Part shown: positions 1-12,389 of the stretch, in pieces
Layout: every line of letters starts with the position of its first letter
Position numbering within the stretch: position 1 is the stretch's first letter
From: Fasciolopsis buskii
Lineage: Eukaryota > Platyhelminthes > Trematoda > Plagiorchiida > Fasciolidae
Direction: 5' to 3'
DNA length: 64,000 bases
Assembly (NCBI GenBank): GCA_008360955.1
Contig: LUCM01005800.1
Span: forward strand, 68,707-132,706
Made by a program: the position numbers and the translations under genes
The notes under the pieces: model-generated
Databases searched by the model: none
What the model saw: only the letters and a program-made list of their open reading frames with translations
Told to the model about the DNA's origin: nothing

Positions 1-407
1 AGTCCTCTTAAGTTGGCGTAAGGCACCCCATGCATTCTTGGCTGCCTTCTGACATTGCAGACTAGGTTTGAAGTATATACTCACGACTATCCCGAGGTCT
101 CCTGCTTGCTGAGTCTGATCCATGGCGACTTGATGCCCAGGTGGACTCATGTGGTGGGGGTATTTGCTTCTGCTTCCATGAGCCGCTGACATTTGTTCAA
201 GCTCAACGGAAGATCTCAACTCACTGACAACTGGTAAATCTTATCCAGATCCCTCTGGATAGCCCCACCGTTTGCTCTCCCTAATAGATTGGTGTCATCA
301 GTAATCACGAGACACGGATTTTCCAACCCAATAGCTACGTCGTTCACAGGAATACGGAGGAGTAGCTGCCCTACGACAGACCTCTGAGGCACCCCGCTGT
401 GTAGCAT
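1..407 (-). pseudogene. LINE-1 RT: motifs B and C plus thumb
   Basis: The minus frame at 407-216 has a degraded motif B (SGVPQRSVVGQLL, family form SGVPQGSVLGPLL) and motif C as ITDDTNLLG, which keeps the two catalytic aspartates. At 120-1 the thumb follows in another frame, recognisable by SLQCQKAAKNAWGALRQL before the window edge. RT copies element RNA into DNA at the nicked target. The frame is broken between the blocks and the 3' end is missing, so no function is expected. Confidence 0.85.
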
Positions 408-440
408 TCCTCTGTCCGATAGACAACCCTCGACTCACCC

Positions 441-764
441 TTAAAATCGACCTTTTGGACATTGTGCTATCCAGTTAGTCACATTCGCATCAAATCCGAT
501 AGCCTTTAATTTCTGGTCAGGAAGCCTGTGGTTGACGGAATCAAAGGCATTCTGAAAGTCCAGATGGCGGACTTCCACCCTTTCGCCTCTGTCAAATCCA
601 CATGTTACTTCGTCCAGGAATCTCATCAAGTCGGTCAGATAGAAGCGTCTGTGCCTATTTCCGTGCTGCTTAATCACCGTTAACTTCTTAGCCTCTAGGT
701 GATTGCCTATCCGGTCGCGAAGGGCGCTTCTGAGAGTTTTAGGCATGATGGATACCGAGTTCAC
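441..764 (-). pseudogene. LINE-1 RT: motif A block
   Basis: The minus frame carries the region before motif A (KQHGNRHRRFYLTDLMRFL) and motif A itself (HLDFQNAFDSVNH). The first catalytic aspartate and the xAFDSVNH signature of CR1-like RTs are visible. It continues in the same direction as the finger block at 827-1,081, with a frameshift between. It is part of LINE-1, not a separate gene. Confidence 0.88.
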
Positions 765-826
765 CGGTCTATAGCTGTTCCGGTTGCCTCCGCCCCTTTA
801 TGCACCGGTATGGCGGTCGGTGTCAA

Positions 827-1081
827 TCAGTCCTCGGGGAGCCGCCCCTCTTCCAGCAACGCATTAGATAGCTGGGTGCAGGGTTTCACCAGCACCTCCG
901 CCAACGGCTTTACCATCGCTGTGTGGATCCCATCAGGCCTCGCTGCTTTCGACGCGTCCATTTCGTTAGGCCATCCCACACTTCTTCCGACATCTCCCTC
1001 AAAAGGGTGACAGGACATAGTGCTCGTCCCTTTGTCCCTTGATCCCGCCTGCATACTGCATAGAAAATTTTCAACAGACAA
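827..1081 (-). pseudogene. LINE-1 RT: N-terminal finger block
   Basis: The minus frame shows the start of a LINE RT domain: NEMDASKAARPDGIHTAMV, corresponding to the usual K-x-x-GPDGI, then a helix-rich stretch ending EEGRLPED before the expected W. Glycine of GPDG is replaced by arginine. It lies between the endonuclease (1,534-2,169) and motif A (441-764), as in intact CR1 elements. Confidence 0.85.
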
Positions 1082-1533
1082 TCGGCTTTCTTCTGTCTGT
1101 CATGCGATCTAATCCCCTTGAGGTTTTCTAATCCATCTACGGCCTTCCGCGAAACAGCGTTAGACTGTACGTAGTTCTAATATGTTCTGGGGTTTCTTTT
1201 GGCGTCCCCAGCGATCCGCTCCTCGCAAGCAGTTCGGGGCTGTTGCTGGATGCGGAACTTGCTCTTTTTCCCCGCTATGTACTTAAGGTAATCTCGGCAG
1301 CCCTGTGTCCCTGTGCCTTATGAAAGCCCTGCGTTTACGCCTTTTGGCTCGCATGATCCTACTCCTCCATCATCGTGGTAGCCCTTTATGCTTAATTCTG
1401 TGGAAGGGCGCAACCAAGTCTGTCATTGGTAACAGGTTGCTCATACTTGCCTCCCAATGCTGATCCGCGTAGTTGCTACCTCGCTCTACGTCGCACCGAG
1501 TTTGGAGACCCAACTGCAGCAGCCTACTTTTAT

Positions 1534-2169
1534 CTATGCCTGAGAAGTTCTTGCCATGTTTATCTGGGCTACCAGTCCCTGCATGCTCAGTCTCATATGA
1601 ATTACGGCATGGTCACAACTACCTATTGGATCTTCCATCTCAAGTCTTCCTATATCACTCAGGGTTCTCGTCAGCACCAAGTCGATGGTTGGAGATACTC
1701 GCCAGAATCTCCATCCAATCGCTTGGGTAACATGCTTGACCATGCTCCACTCGTGCACGGACTGCAGGAGTTGATGCCCAAAGGTGTCTTCCGCAGATGT
1801 CTCACAAACCCATTCAAGCTCAGGGCTTGGAAATCTCCCAAAATGAGAAGCATGCCCGCAAACCCTGCAGCCACGCTGAGAAAGGGAAACAATTCCTCGT
1901 CCTTCACTTATGTCGACCAGGGGCTCCGGCACACGTCTACAACTGAGATCCTCGAGCCCCCAGGTACAGTGACGAATTCCGGGACCCGTATGCTTGGGGC
2001 ATGCAGCCTGTGGCCCTCCATTCGCCTCGTACCTTTCAGACACTGGTAGCAGGGTCCCGCTTCCTATTCTCCCATCCGCCCTATCCATTCTAAACAACGA
2101 ATAATCCCGCGCCATTAAATTAGCGTCACTCTTCCCCGGCCGCAACCAAGTCTCTGACGACCACCACAC
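1534..2169 (-). pseudogene. LINE-1 apurinic-like (EEP) endonuclease
   Basis: This 211-codon minus frame is the longest intact piece of LINE-1. The protein begins with SSETWLRPGKSDANLMARDY (family E-T-W-L near the catalytic Glu). Near its C-terminal end it has PTIDLVLTR and then DPIGSCDHAVIH, the catalytic D and S-x-D-H of EEP endonucleases, which nick target DNA to prime reverse transcription. The central GDFN-like region is degraded. The frame being open over most of the domain suggests moderate age. Confidence 0.82.
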
Positions 2170-2667
2170 CTACTTCCACAGTCCTGAATTGTAGATCTGG
2201 CCACCTGTTACCCACACTTGCAGCAATTGTATGAGTCAACCTTATGATTACCTCCCTCCGTCCTTTCGGCCGCTGAACGGACTGAGATGTCGCTTGCTCG
2301 GGACTTACTCTCGAGAAACTTGCCCCCTTTTTCGCATGGTAGTTGAGAGCTCCACCCTCACCCTCGCGCTCCCAGCCTCCTTATTTTAGCTGTTTCAGCC
2401 CATGGCAATCACGGATGTCGGGTCTAGACTTAATGGCCCAAGGTGCGCCCGCCCACCACGTTCACCTCCAGCCCTGCTGCACGGGGCGGCATTCAGTCGC
2501 CCTCCTTCACCCAACTTTGGATTCTCAGTTTGGGGATTGGCAGCCGCAAGGTATTGGATCCTGGAAAGTCCCCTTTGCATCCCTAACCTTGATCCTGTTT
2601 ATGGCAGTGTCTTCCGGTGCTGCTGCTACTACTACTGCCGATGATAATGAGTATAGTTCTTGACATT

Positions 2668-3659
2668 CTAGAGGCATGCGCAAGGCAAGATCAAAGTTAC
2701 TACGATGATCACCTCCTTGATGATCGTCTTGATTTTGTCGGCCGATGCCAGGAACCTCTCCCTATGCCGTAGATTGGGGAATTCCACCAGCGTTGGTCGT
2801 GTATTCCCGCATCCGTAATCACCGACCCCTGACCCCGGTGTTTCTACCGTTCGGAGCTGGTTCACTACACGGTACCTCACCACCCTTTCCCCTGCTTTTC
2901 CTCCTTCATAAAGGGCTCGGAGATCCCGTGGATAACGAAATTTCGATTTCTACCCAACGCAATTCCGTTGGATTTTTGTACGCTTCTGAGCTCCCGGCTC
3001 ATTTGGTGCAGGGCTCGCTCTGCATCCTTCAGCCTTGCCCTTATGTCCGAATTTCTTATAGCCTAGTAAATGAAATATTCCACCGCTTGGTTTGCTATAA
3101 TCGCGCGTTCGCGCCCTCTTCTTGTAGGCTCCTCCATTTTTGCCTTCTATTCTTCTGTTGGCTTGCCCCTCTTCCGCTTCTGCTGGTCCCCCTGAGATTG
3201 TACTTCACTTTACCAACATCCATGCATACATTCTCAGAGGGTTTTATGATGTCCGGCTCTATCCGGTCAGGTGAGCCTTTGCTAATAGTCTTTTCCGTTA
3301 CTGCCGGTGCTGGTGGCAGATCCTGTTCGTCCTGGCTGTCCTTACCCGCTGTAGTCTCTAGTAAACCATTTCTAACAGTTTCGCCCCGCTCAACACCCCG
3401 CGTCATCTGCATCCGGCAAAGTTTGCCGTTGGCCTCATTGGGTATTCCCCAGGATGGCCCTTCATATGACCTTCTTGCAATCTAGGCACACCTCGCTTAG
3501 TTTGTCGTAGTGAGAGTAGAGCTCGTAAATATCCTTCGTGACGCCTTCACGTGCACAGCGAAACCATTTGCTATACGTGTCACACTGAATTACTGCTTCT
3601 AGCTTGTCTTTGGGGCAAGTAGGCTTCCCACAGTTCGCACCTTGTGCAGGGCTTCGCAC
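2668..3659 (-). pseudogene. LINE-1 ORF1 with PHD-like zinc finger
   Basis: At 3,659-3,462 the minus frame has cysteines spaced like a PHD/esterase-type CR1 ORF1 finger: CGKPTCPKDK, QCDTYSKWFRC, then CLDC. The histidine usual in CDxCxxWFHxxC is replaced by R. Basic and serine-rich sequence follows at 3,412-3,095, then a block at 2,883-2,668 with EFPNLRHRERFLASADKIK. ORF1 proteins bind element RNA. Three frames are used, so it is broken. The finger assignment is firm, the downstream part less so. Confidence 0.65.
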
Positions 3660-3670
3660 AGAACTTCTGG

Positions 3671-5200
3671 CCTGTGATCCCTTGCTAGTCGGCTTGCCCT
3701 TGGATTACGATAGTCCTGCTTCAAGTAAAATTTTAGGCAAAGTTGCTCGCTCCTAGCTCGGGTTGAGAAGTTTGGTCCTTCGGGAGCAAATGCTGCTTGG
3801 TTATTTACATTGATGCGTACTTTATTTCCGATTGCCTACTTGCGTTTCCGGATTTTCCGTTTTTGATCTTTCTGGCATAACCTAGCAGGCCACGCCGTGG
3901 TGTAGCGCAGATCAGTTTATCGTGTTGACAGTTTCAGGGGTTTTAGAGGGCCTAAAAACTGCGGCTTTCGAGTGGCACGCGTTCTGATGGTAGGATCACA
4001 GCGTTGCGTCAGATAAAGATTTGTTTTGTTGGGTATTATGGTAAGAAGCAGTTCGGGTCAATGTCTGCAATGCCCGAAAAATGACAAAGATAGATCAGAG
4101 AAAGTTTTTCGTTGAAGTTTGGGTACTTACTTCAAACCGGCGTTTGCTTTTGAATACCTGTCGCCAACCTTCCGGTCATAAATCACCGGCTATCAATCGC
4201 CATGCCATGATCCCAAGAATCATAGCTTTCCTTCACTCGTGGTATATCTCTGTGTCGTGATTTTATTGGCATCTATTTCGCCTTTCTGTCTCACACGTTC
4301 ATCTTGGCATGTTTTCAGTTCCAGTTAGACTGCAGGATAATACAGCAAAATGCCAGGCCTTCCAGGTTCTTGTCGTGAGCTATCCTAGGATTAGACGATG
4401 CTTCCACAACAGGAGAGCGGAAGCGCTCTCTAGTCCCAAAGATGAAGGTGCGACAGTTATATGTGACTTCGGCTCTGATCTGTATCATCTTAAAGGGGGA
4501 GACAATAAGGAGATGCTTGCTCTCGACCAGCTCCTCAGCTCTGCAAGGCACGCGCTCTCCCTTCCAAACAAAGATAGCCACACATTGTCTAGTCTCCGTT
4601 TGAGTTCGTGCACTGGTTCCATCTCGACTAAATCCTCCGATAACTTGCTGCAATCAATTCACCACTCATGCGACAAACGATTTTCTTCCCAATCCGATGA
4701 TTACATGCTTTTGCGCAGTCGTTTTTCCGTTCCTATTAAGTGTTTCTGCGATTTTTGAACTCAGCTTTCCGTCAGCTCAGTCCAATGTTTGCTTATTTTC
4801 ATCCTTTATATGCACCCTTCTTTTACTCGTCTTTCTATAATATTTATCCTTTTGCTTTGGCTCTCATTTCTTTTCTCCTTCGAGAGCCAGCTTTAATCCT
4901 TACCAGTCTACAGCCCATTTGCAATGATTGGTTAATGGTAGTAGCGTGTGAACGGTGGATGCCACGTTACCGTGGCAGGCCTTTCCGGATGAGGGCAACT
5001 GCTGCTCCCGCCACTCAACCGCAATACCGCCTGCTGTGTGAAAGTACCAGCAGTCCTGGAGAGGAGGACAAAAGCAATGAGCTTAGAGGTTGAGAGTGAA
5101 TTTATTGGCTGAGGCATGCGAGTGCATCACTCTATTGCACATAGGCAAACATGTACGTACATACACAAAAGAACCATGATTCACTCGGTCAGTCGGAGAT
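3671..5200. other. No gene recognised
   Basis: Intergenic or 5' flank of LINE-1. Opposed open frames at 4,309-4,758 (plus) and 4,315-4,653 (minus) overlap almost completely. Neither matches a family I recognise, and at most one could be real. Confidence 0.4.
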
Positions 5201-5790
5201 GCCTTACGGTTATTCCCCAAGATGATCTCTAACATCAAAAATTCCTCCAGGAGCAACGGATGCAGGGCTGAACTGACTGCTGTCAGCGGTGTTTCAAACA
5301 ACGCCAAGTTACGTGGAAATATATATACTGTGTATTTCTTGTCATCCGAAAGGCACGGGCAAAGCAACATCAAATTTATTCGACGATGGCACACTGGAGA
5401 TATAGTAAACAAAAACCGGACGTTAAAATGCAGTGTGTCTGTGCTCTCTTGAACATTACCTGCAATAAGATAGGCTAAACACGAGCTCTCGAGCTTTTGA
5501 CTCAAAGCTATATGATCCTTCGACAAGACTTCCTGGGCCTGATTATTAGTCGCGCACTGCTAGTTAGTCCATGTATAAATTCATTAAAGGTGCATATCGC
5601 CAGCGCGAAATTTGGCTGGGGAGCAATGGTAGACGTAGCCATATGTCCAGGCTCCCTAAAAATGGAGTGTTTTATGGCGGAGGTGAGGATGATCATGGAT
5701 GTGATAACCGGATGGGGTTGAGTCAAAACCGGACTGGATATCATATGAGGTGGATGGAGAGCAGTAATTAACATTCACAAGTCAAAGTAA
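5200..5790 (+). repeat. Dispersed repeat B, copy 1
   Basis: Colinear with 19,230-19,745 in the same orientation. Shared landmarks are AAAGGCACGGGCAAAGCA (GAGGCACGAGCAAGGCAAG in copy 2), a CATTAAAGG / CATCAAAGG block followed by similar GC-rich sequence, and a near-identical GGACTGGATATCATATGAGG. Identity is roughly 55-65% by eye. No coding domain was recognised on either strand. Orientation is arbitrary. Confidence 0.6.
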
Positions 5791-8200
5791 TGCTTAGGCG
5801 AAATATCGGGAAACATTTAATAGCTTACGGGACGAAAATACATGAAGAATCGTAGACGGAGAGACAGTGGAACTCAAGAATGGTCGCTGGACTTATGTGA
5901 CTGGAAGCGGACTGTGATGTGTGGCGGGAAGAAAACCAGCAAGTGTAACAATTATAGTGAATCCTCAAATAAACTTCCCATGAATGACTTGTGTTGTCCT
6001 TGTTTAATGTCGGAGATTATGGTGTTCTGTTTCTGTAGGGATCTGGAGGTTGAGGGTCAAGCAGCATTTCAGTAGTGGTAGTACCATTGTTTTGGCCAGT
6101 TGCAGTGGTCCAGCTGAGATAAGGCGCACCGGACGGTCATTGGCGCGGCTTGGTTTGTCTTGGGTCTACGCGGTTCAGTATTGGAACGTCAGCTTCAGAT
6201 GACAGCTTTGTAACAGGGGTAGGCAACCGGCGCATAGAATAGAGTGGAGCTTTCGGCGAGAGTTTGCGTAGCATCCGTGATCACTGGAAAGCCTGGAGAA
6301 CAGCCGGAGAGATAGAAGGCAGTCTGGAATTTGTTCCAGCTGATGGTAATGTGAGTAAACCACGATGGAGACAGTGACACCGGTCAGTTTCTTGCAAAGA
6401 ATACAGGGTCCAGACGATTTTTTGAATAACGCAGGGGGGAGGGTTTCACTGACGGGACGTTTGTAACAAAATTAACGCACGTTTACTGCCTATGAGGTAT
6501 GTGGCTCAGTCGGCCCTAGGCTGTATGGTCTTTATACGTAGCGTGCTGCTCTCTCGTCCTTTGTCTTCCTCGCAGATGTAGATTTCAGTGGTCTGATGGG
6601 ACGGCTAGCACAAACGTTAGGAAATAAAGTCACTATTTGTTCTGTTTGTAAAACTTCTGTCGTCAACAAGCCTGGTGTACCTGCTACATGGAATCAGTTA
6701 TAACAGACCATGTGATCTACCGCCAAGTAATTTTAAGTCCAGTTGCCAGGAAAGGGCACAAATGAATTGGTTGCGGATGGCAGCGTGGGATGGATGGCGA
6801 TACAGGATTTGCCAAGAGACGTGATAGAGAGGAGGAAGGGAGAAGCCCGGGAATATTAGGATCGGAAATTTGAGTTTGAACAGGACGATAGCAACTTGTA
6901 CCACATGGTAGTTTCAGTAGGCGTTCATGAATAATCAAGAATAATTAAGAACAACGACGGCAGTTGTTATAGACGTCAGCACACGTAATAGGTGTACGGT
7001 TGGGAGGACAGGGGTATGTTGAAAACTGAAGAGGTGGATGGCCAGGCATAGTTGGACGGTCCACGGCGCTACTTCCCTAGACTGTCCAACAAAGCAGCCA
7101 TGTGCTTATCTACCGAACAAGGGCGGTGCCGGTTTTCTTGGTTCGCAGAGTCTGGTCTGGCTTGATGGCACACATATTCATTGTAGAAGGTGGCCCATTC
7201 CTTCGCAGCCCGAATATGCTTTGGTTGCTGGGCTCAACCTGTTCCGACAGAGACTTTTTCTAATTTTTCTAACAGAGGAATGGTTGAGCCTACATAGGTA
7301 CTTTCCATAGTTCCTTCGCCTGGTCTTAATTTTTTGAGTCACTTTTTTCACAAATGCTGGGGTGGTCTGTTTTCCCCACGTTTGGAGATGCTGAAGCAAT
7401 CCTGTCGCAATCATTTGGGTTTACGCATGTACGGACTGGGGGAAACCAAATTGGGGATAAGCAAGCACAATATTGGTAGTTTATGCTTTTAAACTCAGGC
7501 CTGAACTCGTGACTTCGTCATGGTCAATGCCGTGTCTTGCTTTCATTACCGAATGCCGCTTGAAACTTGCTAATGTGGACTGGAGTGTTGCGTGAGTGGG
7601 TCACATCGTTTTTATGACTTGGACAGATTATATATATAAATAGGCTGGGTACTTAAGGAAAAAGAGCCTACTTGCTTCGAGTTAGGCAAGTCACCGGGGA
7701 TTAAAATTATTAGGTGGAAAGATTAAGGGGAACCTCGAATGTGTTCTATGATGAAATGTTTGAGGAGAGAAAAATCAGTTCCGGTGATACCAAGCATAAA
7801 GACAGGATCCTTTATCTTTTCAGAGTAAATAAACGGCAGAGAAATCTACGGGAAAAGAAACCAGGGGCGAGGAAACCGATATAAGGAGGGTTTATCGCGG
7901 TTGTGGCCGTCATGAATTCCAGCATCCTTCTGCTCTCCTATGTTGTATTGTTATCTTAGATCCAAGTTTTAGAGACTCCACTAAAATCTCTAACCAACTT
8001 CGTGCGCCCGAGTCTCTCAGCTATACTGGTCGATTATACGAATAAATGCGTCAGCTTGGGGTTAAGTTGATTAACGAACGATGGAGAAACAGAGGCATCA
8101 TCCGACCTAAGGTTGATAGCATGAATAAAAAATAGACCAAGCAGCTGAGCTATAAGTCTAGGCCGTCTTAGGAAGTTTGGTCTAGACTTTTGTCGGTCCC
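5791..8200. other. No gene recognised
   Basis: Unique-looking sequence with only short scattered open frames on both strands. No RT, transposase or GPCR motif was seen. Repeat B may extend to about 6.1 kb at lower similarity. Confidence 0.4.
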
Positions 8201-8202
8201 AG

Positions 8203-8676
8203 TTAAGCTACAAATGACGATAGGTTGGGAAATTTGGACAATATAATCTTGAATCGTGTTGGACTCTGGCATGACCGGACATGGTTCGGTAATTTATTCC
8301 ACAAGGTAGAGTAAACAATTGTGAAGAAATTACACCCAAGGGACACTTTAAAATGTGCTATTCCAAGGGAAAACGGTCGATTCCTGAGGGCAAAACACTT
8401 ATTAGCGACCCGGTTGTGGTTTGCAGCCGTGTGTGCTTCCGACCTTAAAAGCTCGAAGAGGAGTGTGAGGTTAAGTTTGACAGGAAGTGACCAAATGGGG
8501 TCAAATTTTAGCAGCTCGTATCGTCCTCTGTAACTGAAGCTTGACTTTGGACCGAGAAGTATTTTTGTGAATGCCCGTTGTACTTTTTCTATTGCAACAC
8601 GATCAAATCCAATCATGTTCGTAAAAATGATTGGGCAGTACTCCAGTTGCGGTGTACAATATGATTCTTGCAGCAT
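8203..8676 (-). pseudogene. LINE-2a RT thumb and C-terminal domain
   Basis: A 157-codon open minus frame. It begins CTPQLEYCPIIFTNMIGFD, the LINE thumb signature (R-P-x-LEYC-x-x-x-W), continues IEKVQRAFTKILLG and ends with FTIVYSTLWNKLPNHV, the usual WN-LP-x-x-V close to the C-terminus. It stops with a normal end after LSSFVA, so this piece retains the native C-terminus. Confidence 0.85.
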
Positions 8677-8922
8677 CAGCCTACATCTAAGAGTGCGGAA
8701 TGTTTTGACTATGAAACATTTGGTCCTGTTTGAGTTTGCGATTTGGCAAATAGCTTGCTAATGGAAGTTGAACGAGGAGGATTATGGTAGACCTATATAT
8801 TTTACACATTGAGTGGTTAGTATTTGGAGCCCCTTTATAAAGTTCCTATCTGGGGAAACGTGACACTTGTAGGCACGGACAGCGCTCTTAGTGGCAGAAA
8901 GTTTCATCGCCCATTAACTACA

Positions 8923-9162
8923 CTACTCGTCTAATGAGTCTAAATCCTCCATGATATTGGCCATGGTTTGGGGTAAAGAAGATGGATCGAAGGAATAAAC
9001 TATCTTGATATCGTCGAAGAATAAGAAAGGTGTGCCGTGGTTTACTGCTTGGGAGATGTCGGTCACGTAAAGTAAGAATAGTAAAGGGCCAAGGACACTA
9101 CATTGTATTACACCACTAGTGATTGGCTGGGGTTCGGATAGGGTTCCTTTGATACTTACCAC
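8923..9162 (-). pseudogene. LINE-2a RT motifs B and C
   Basis: The minus frame reads ITSGVIQCSVLGPLLFLLY (motif B, with C for the usual G) then FLFFDDIKIVYSF (motif C; F-A-D-D is now F-F-D-D, aspartates kept). A frame change separates it from motif A upstream and the thumb downstream. Confidence 0.88.
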
Positions 9163-9188
9163 TTGGGAGCGGTTGGAGAGATGGGAGG

Positions 9189-9533
9189 CTAACCAAGAGT
9201 ACAGCCATAAGCCAAGCCATAAGATTTCATTTTTAGTAAAAATCGTTCATGAGGCACACGATCAAACGCCTTGGTTATGTAGAGGAAGACAATTATAATA
9301 GCCTTTCCCCTCTCAAAATTTAAGGTGACCAGATCAAAAAATGTAAGATGGCGTGAGGTACAGAATCTGCGCTTAAGAAAACCATGTTGAAATTCGCCAA
9401 TTAAGTTGCTGGTCGTAAAAATGTCAATTAGCTGGTCCTTGAAAATTCTCTCCATCAGTCTTGCCAGGATGGGTGTTTGGTTTATTGGACGGAAATTTTG
9501 TGGGTTTTACAGTGGTCCATTTCTGTGGATCTA
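9189..9533 (-). pseudogene. LINE-2a RT fingers to motif A
   Basis: The minus strand shows FRPINQTPILARLMERI (family YRPISLT...K-ME-R-I), then GEFQHGFLKRRF and motif A as IVFLYITKAFDRVPHE. The first catalytic Asp of F-x-D is replaced by tyrosine, so the enzyme could not work even without the frameshift just upstream (after WTTVKP, about 9,515). Confidence 0.82.
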
Positions 9534-9589
9534 GTCGTGTTTTGAACGCTCTTTTGCTTTCTGCATGGATGACTTTCTTGGGTCATAAC

Positions 9590-9960
9590 GATCATAATAA
9601 TAAAGTATATTTCAGAATTAGACGAGGTATGCACGAAGCAAGATCAATCTTCTAAAAGGTCAGTCCAGAGGAAATGTAAATAAAAAGAAATCAGGCAAAC
9701 TCGCGAAGGCGTATGCCACCTAGACTAACTAGTGAAGAATGCTGCTGAACATGATCTGAATCGGCAGGGCATGCCAGTAAACACTCAGTACTGAACAAAT
9801 TGTTTTGCATGGTCATCTAGGATTTTAGGGGATTTTTCGTTAGCAGCGGACTGCCAGTAATTTCGTGTTTAATTGCAACAAAAGCTTTTGTCGTTGGCGA
9901 AAAATTAGGCTAGGTTGCGATGGCAGATTTCGGACTAAGGCCGAAATTTCCAGACGTCAA
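9590..9960 (+). repeat. Dispersed repeat B, diverged copy 3
   Basis: Starts with an ATAATAATAA run and GAGGTATGCACGAAGCAAG, like the start of copy 2 (19,300-19,350). Later it has GGCGAAAAATTAGGCTAGG, matching GGCGCAAAATATGGCTTGAG in copy 2. It is weaker than the 5.2/19.2 kb pair. Confidence 0.4.
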
Positions 9961-12389
9961 TAAGGTTACATAAAGGAGCTGAGATGAAGAGCAATGGGGA
10001 TGTCATAAATGGATGGTTGTCGGAGTCAGGTTGAATGCCACGCACGGTAGATAAATGAGTACATTAAACAACAATAATTGGCCGATAAAATTCTCAGCCT
10101 GGAGGTGGAGAAATGCTCTCACGATCATGCCATGCTACTTAGAGGATGAAGATAAATGAAGAATTGCGCACGGACAGGCTTTTGAACTCCGAAGACTGCT
10201 GAGTGCAACCAAATGCGGCTGGCGGGGAACTGGATCGAAAGGTTCGATAGAAAAGAAAACAAGTTCGTGTTATAAATAAAATGGGTTCTTAGTGTATCAG
10301 CCATGAATGTCCTATATGCTGTAAACTTTTGTCGGAGATTTTTACCTTGAATGGATCATTAAGTTGAGGAGATGCACATGTCATTCAAGCGGCAACAGTA
10401 ACCGAGTTTTTCGTCGTTAGCGTGAATCCATCCAAGCGGCGGTATGCAAAACGATCAGCGGCGTGGTTTAGGCTGTCTTAACATTGAACGGAACTGCGCT
10501 GGAAGGCCAGAATTGGCTGGCAGTGGATTCGAGGGAGAGAAGCTAGTAGATTTTGGGTTGGTCGTACGATGGCAAAATAATGTGTACAGCCTGGCCTGAT
10601 TGGCAGCTTGGATCTATGGTGATTAATGAACTGGAAGCGGAGATGGAGACAAATAGATGCATAAACCAACCTTATGTCTATATTACAAAAGAAAATTAAG
10701 AGGGTCACATTGCAAGTGGCACTCCTAGCTGGAGTCCAGTAATCTTTACTAGCTATGGAATTTGAACCTAGCCGATGGAAAACAGAAAAGGCAAATTACA
10801 ACCCCAAGATTTAGGATGGAGGGTGGGAAGTTAAATGGGCCAGCGCCGAAGCTTCCGATCAACTCTTGGAGAGTTATTCAGTGATACTCATGGATAGACG
10901 GACATGTCTTCCCTTATTTTCTATGGGAAATTTATTTCTGCCATTATCTTTTCCTAAACTTGTGTCGTTTTATTGTTATCCGTTAGTTTCGGTTTTCGTC
11001 AACTAAATTTTGCCATGTCCCTCCACTGCTGATTGGTCGCCTATATGACTTTCGCATTAATTCGCGTGGTCGGAAGTTCTACCTGGCCTGAGTCCATAAA
11101 AGCGTCCGTGACCCGAGTTTACCCGCCATGTTCTTCCGGCTTGCTCTCTTCGCTGTCGTGCTATATATCATCAAGCGCCACTCGTGAGGCTCCATCTTCT
11201 GTGTTCAGCGAGTGGGTGGCCTAGACTGAATGGCGATGCACAATGTGCCATAGCATTTGAGGTCAAGAAAATATAATGCGAGAACCGCGTTAAGATAAGT
11301 GACCTTATATTTTGCATTTGTTTGTATACATTGCGAAGTTATTGTGTGAAGATTTTGGCTGCTTGTACAATTGCAGGCTACCAAGAGCCCATACTCTGAG
11401 CTGATGAGTCGGGAAAGGAAGCAGAAGGAAAAAAATGGAAGACTATCGGGGATTACATATTGAGAATCAGGAAAACCGGCGCAATTAACACATAGGCTAA
11501 TCAAACTGCATGTTAGTTGGTTCCATTCTTTGACGGAGCTGCAGGACGGATGGCATAATATCTAGGGAAGTTGTGTCAATAGTTATAGGGATTCACCTCA
11601 TAAAAATGAAATAGTAACAAACCAGCAACCTGGTGCTTCCATTGCGTTAAGGATGTTGACTGCGAGTTATTAGATGACGTTTTCGGATTGATGTACGTGG
11701 AAGCAAAGGATAAGCGGGCGTAAATTGGATGGTATATAGAGACTAAAGTTGCTTTAAAGACATTTTAGGACCTTATTAACAGCAGCGCATCGGTTAGCAG
11801 AAAGTAAATCCATTATATAATGGGGAAAAGCAGAGGAAGTTATTAGAACGAAAGTGCAAGAATTTTGGGTAACACATGATGAGGTCAAATTTGGAGAATA
11901 TTAAATGGAGAGCAGCAACGGCTTTGTCACTAACCCATGTTCTTGAGCCTTATTTAGCCCAATGGTAGCTCGTATCGGGTTAATTAAGAGCTGGATATCT
12001 AGTAGATTCGCCAAATGGGTTTTAAACAGAGCTAGATCTGGGCATGATCGTAGCGACCTGAGAAGTTTGTTCCATGGTTTAGAGTAAGCAACTGTAAAGA
12101 ATTTTGCCCTGAGCCATGGCCGACAGCGGTTAGCAGTCGCCAGCCAAAGCAGAATTCAGCCTAGTAAAGAAGTCAGCACGAATGCCTATGCAGCCAGTTG
12201 CTTCCAATTTGATGACGACTGGCTCTGCCTACTCTAAAGTTGGCACAGGACCAAATATCCTTGGTATTTCAGACGTTTTAGCTCACTAAGGTACTAGGTG
12301 TTTTAGGGGGAATCAGCTGGACCCCCATCCCGCAGTTGTGGAGTGGCCTGGTACTTGGTGCACCGACCGATGCCTCCTTCAAAGACCCA
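9961..12389. other. No gene recognised
   Basis: No conserved coding block on either strand. A CTGATGAG at about 11,399 was checked as a hammerhead core and rejected. The stretch may include undetected pol remnants of the Gypsy element that starts at 12.4 kb. Confidence 0.4.

Larger units (their letters stand above)
1..3670 (-). mobile_element. CR1-like LINE (LINE-1), 3' end beyond the window
   Basis: Read on the minus strand from high to low coordinates, the pieces follow the order of a complete CR1-type non-LTR retrotransposon: ORF1 with a PHD-like cysteine array (3,659-2,668), EEP-type endonuclease (2,169-1,534), RT fingers (1,081-827), RT motif A (764-441), motifs B and C (407-216) and the thumb (120-1). 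Each block is in a different frame, separated by stops and small indels, so the copy is dead. The 3' UTR lies outside the window. The 5' boundary near 3,670 is only the end of recognisable ORF1. All plus-strand open frames here, including a 246-codon one at 2,745-3,485, are antisense shadows of this element. Confidence 0.88.
8203..9533 (-). mobile_element. LINE-2a: 3' half of a second LINE family
   Basis: A minus-strand LINE remnant containing the region just before RT (about 9,533), motif A block (9,455-9,189), motifs B and C (9,162-8,923) and the thumb with C-terminal domain (8,676-8,203). The same family occurs as a longer copy on the plus strand at 49.4-51.9 kb: both share SGVIQ-x-SVLGPLLFLLY-like motif B and PFLF-x-DDIKI motif C. 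No endonuclease was found upstream, so this copy is 5'-truncated, as is usual for LINE insertions. Several frameshifts make it inactive. Confidence 0.85.

Noticed and set aside
2745..3485. 246-codon plus-strand frame
   Set aside because: Antisense to LINE-1 ORF1, which has recognisable cysteine motifs on the minus strand. The plus translation has no domain.
11395..11420. CTGATGAG as a possible hammerhead ribozyme core
   Set aside because: No stem II pairing before a GAAA and no matching stem I or III strands were found.
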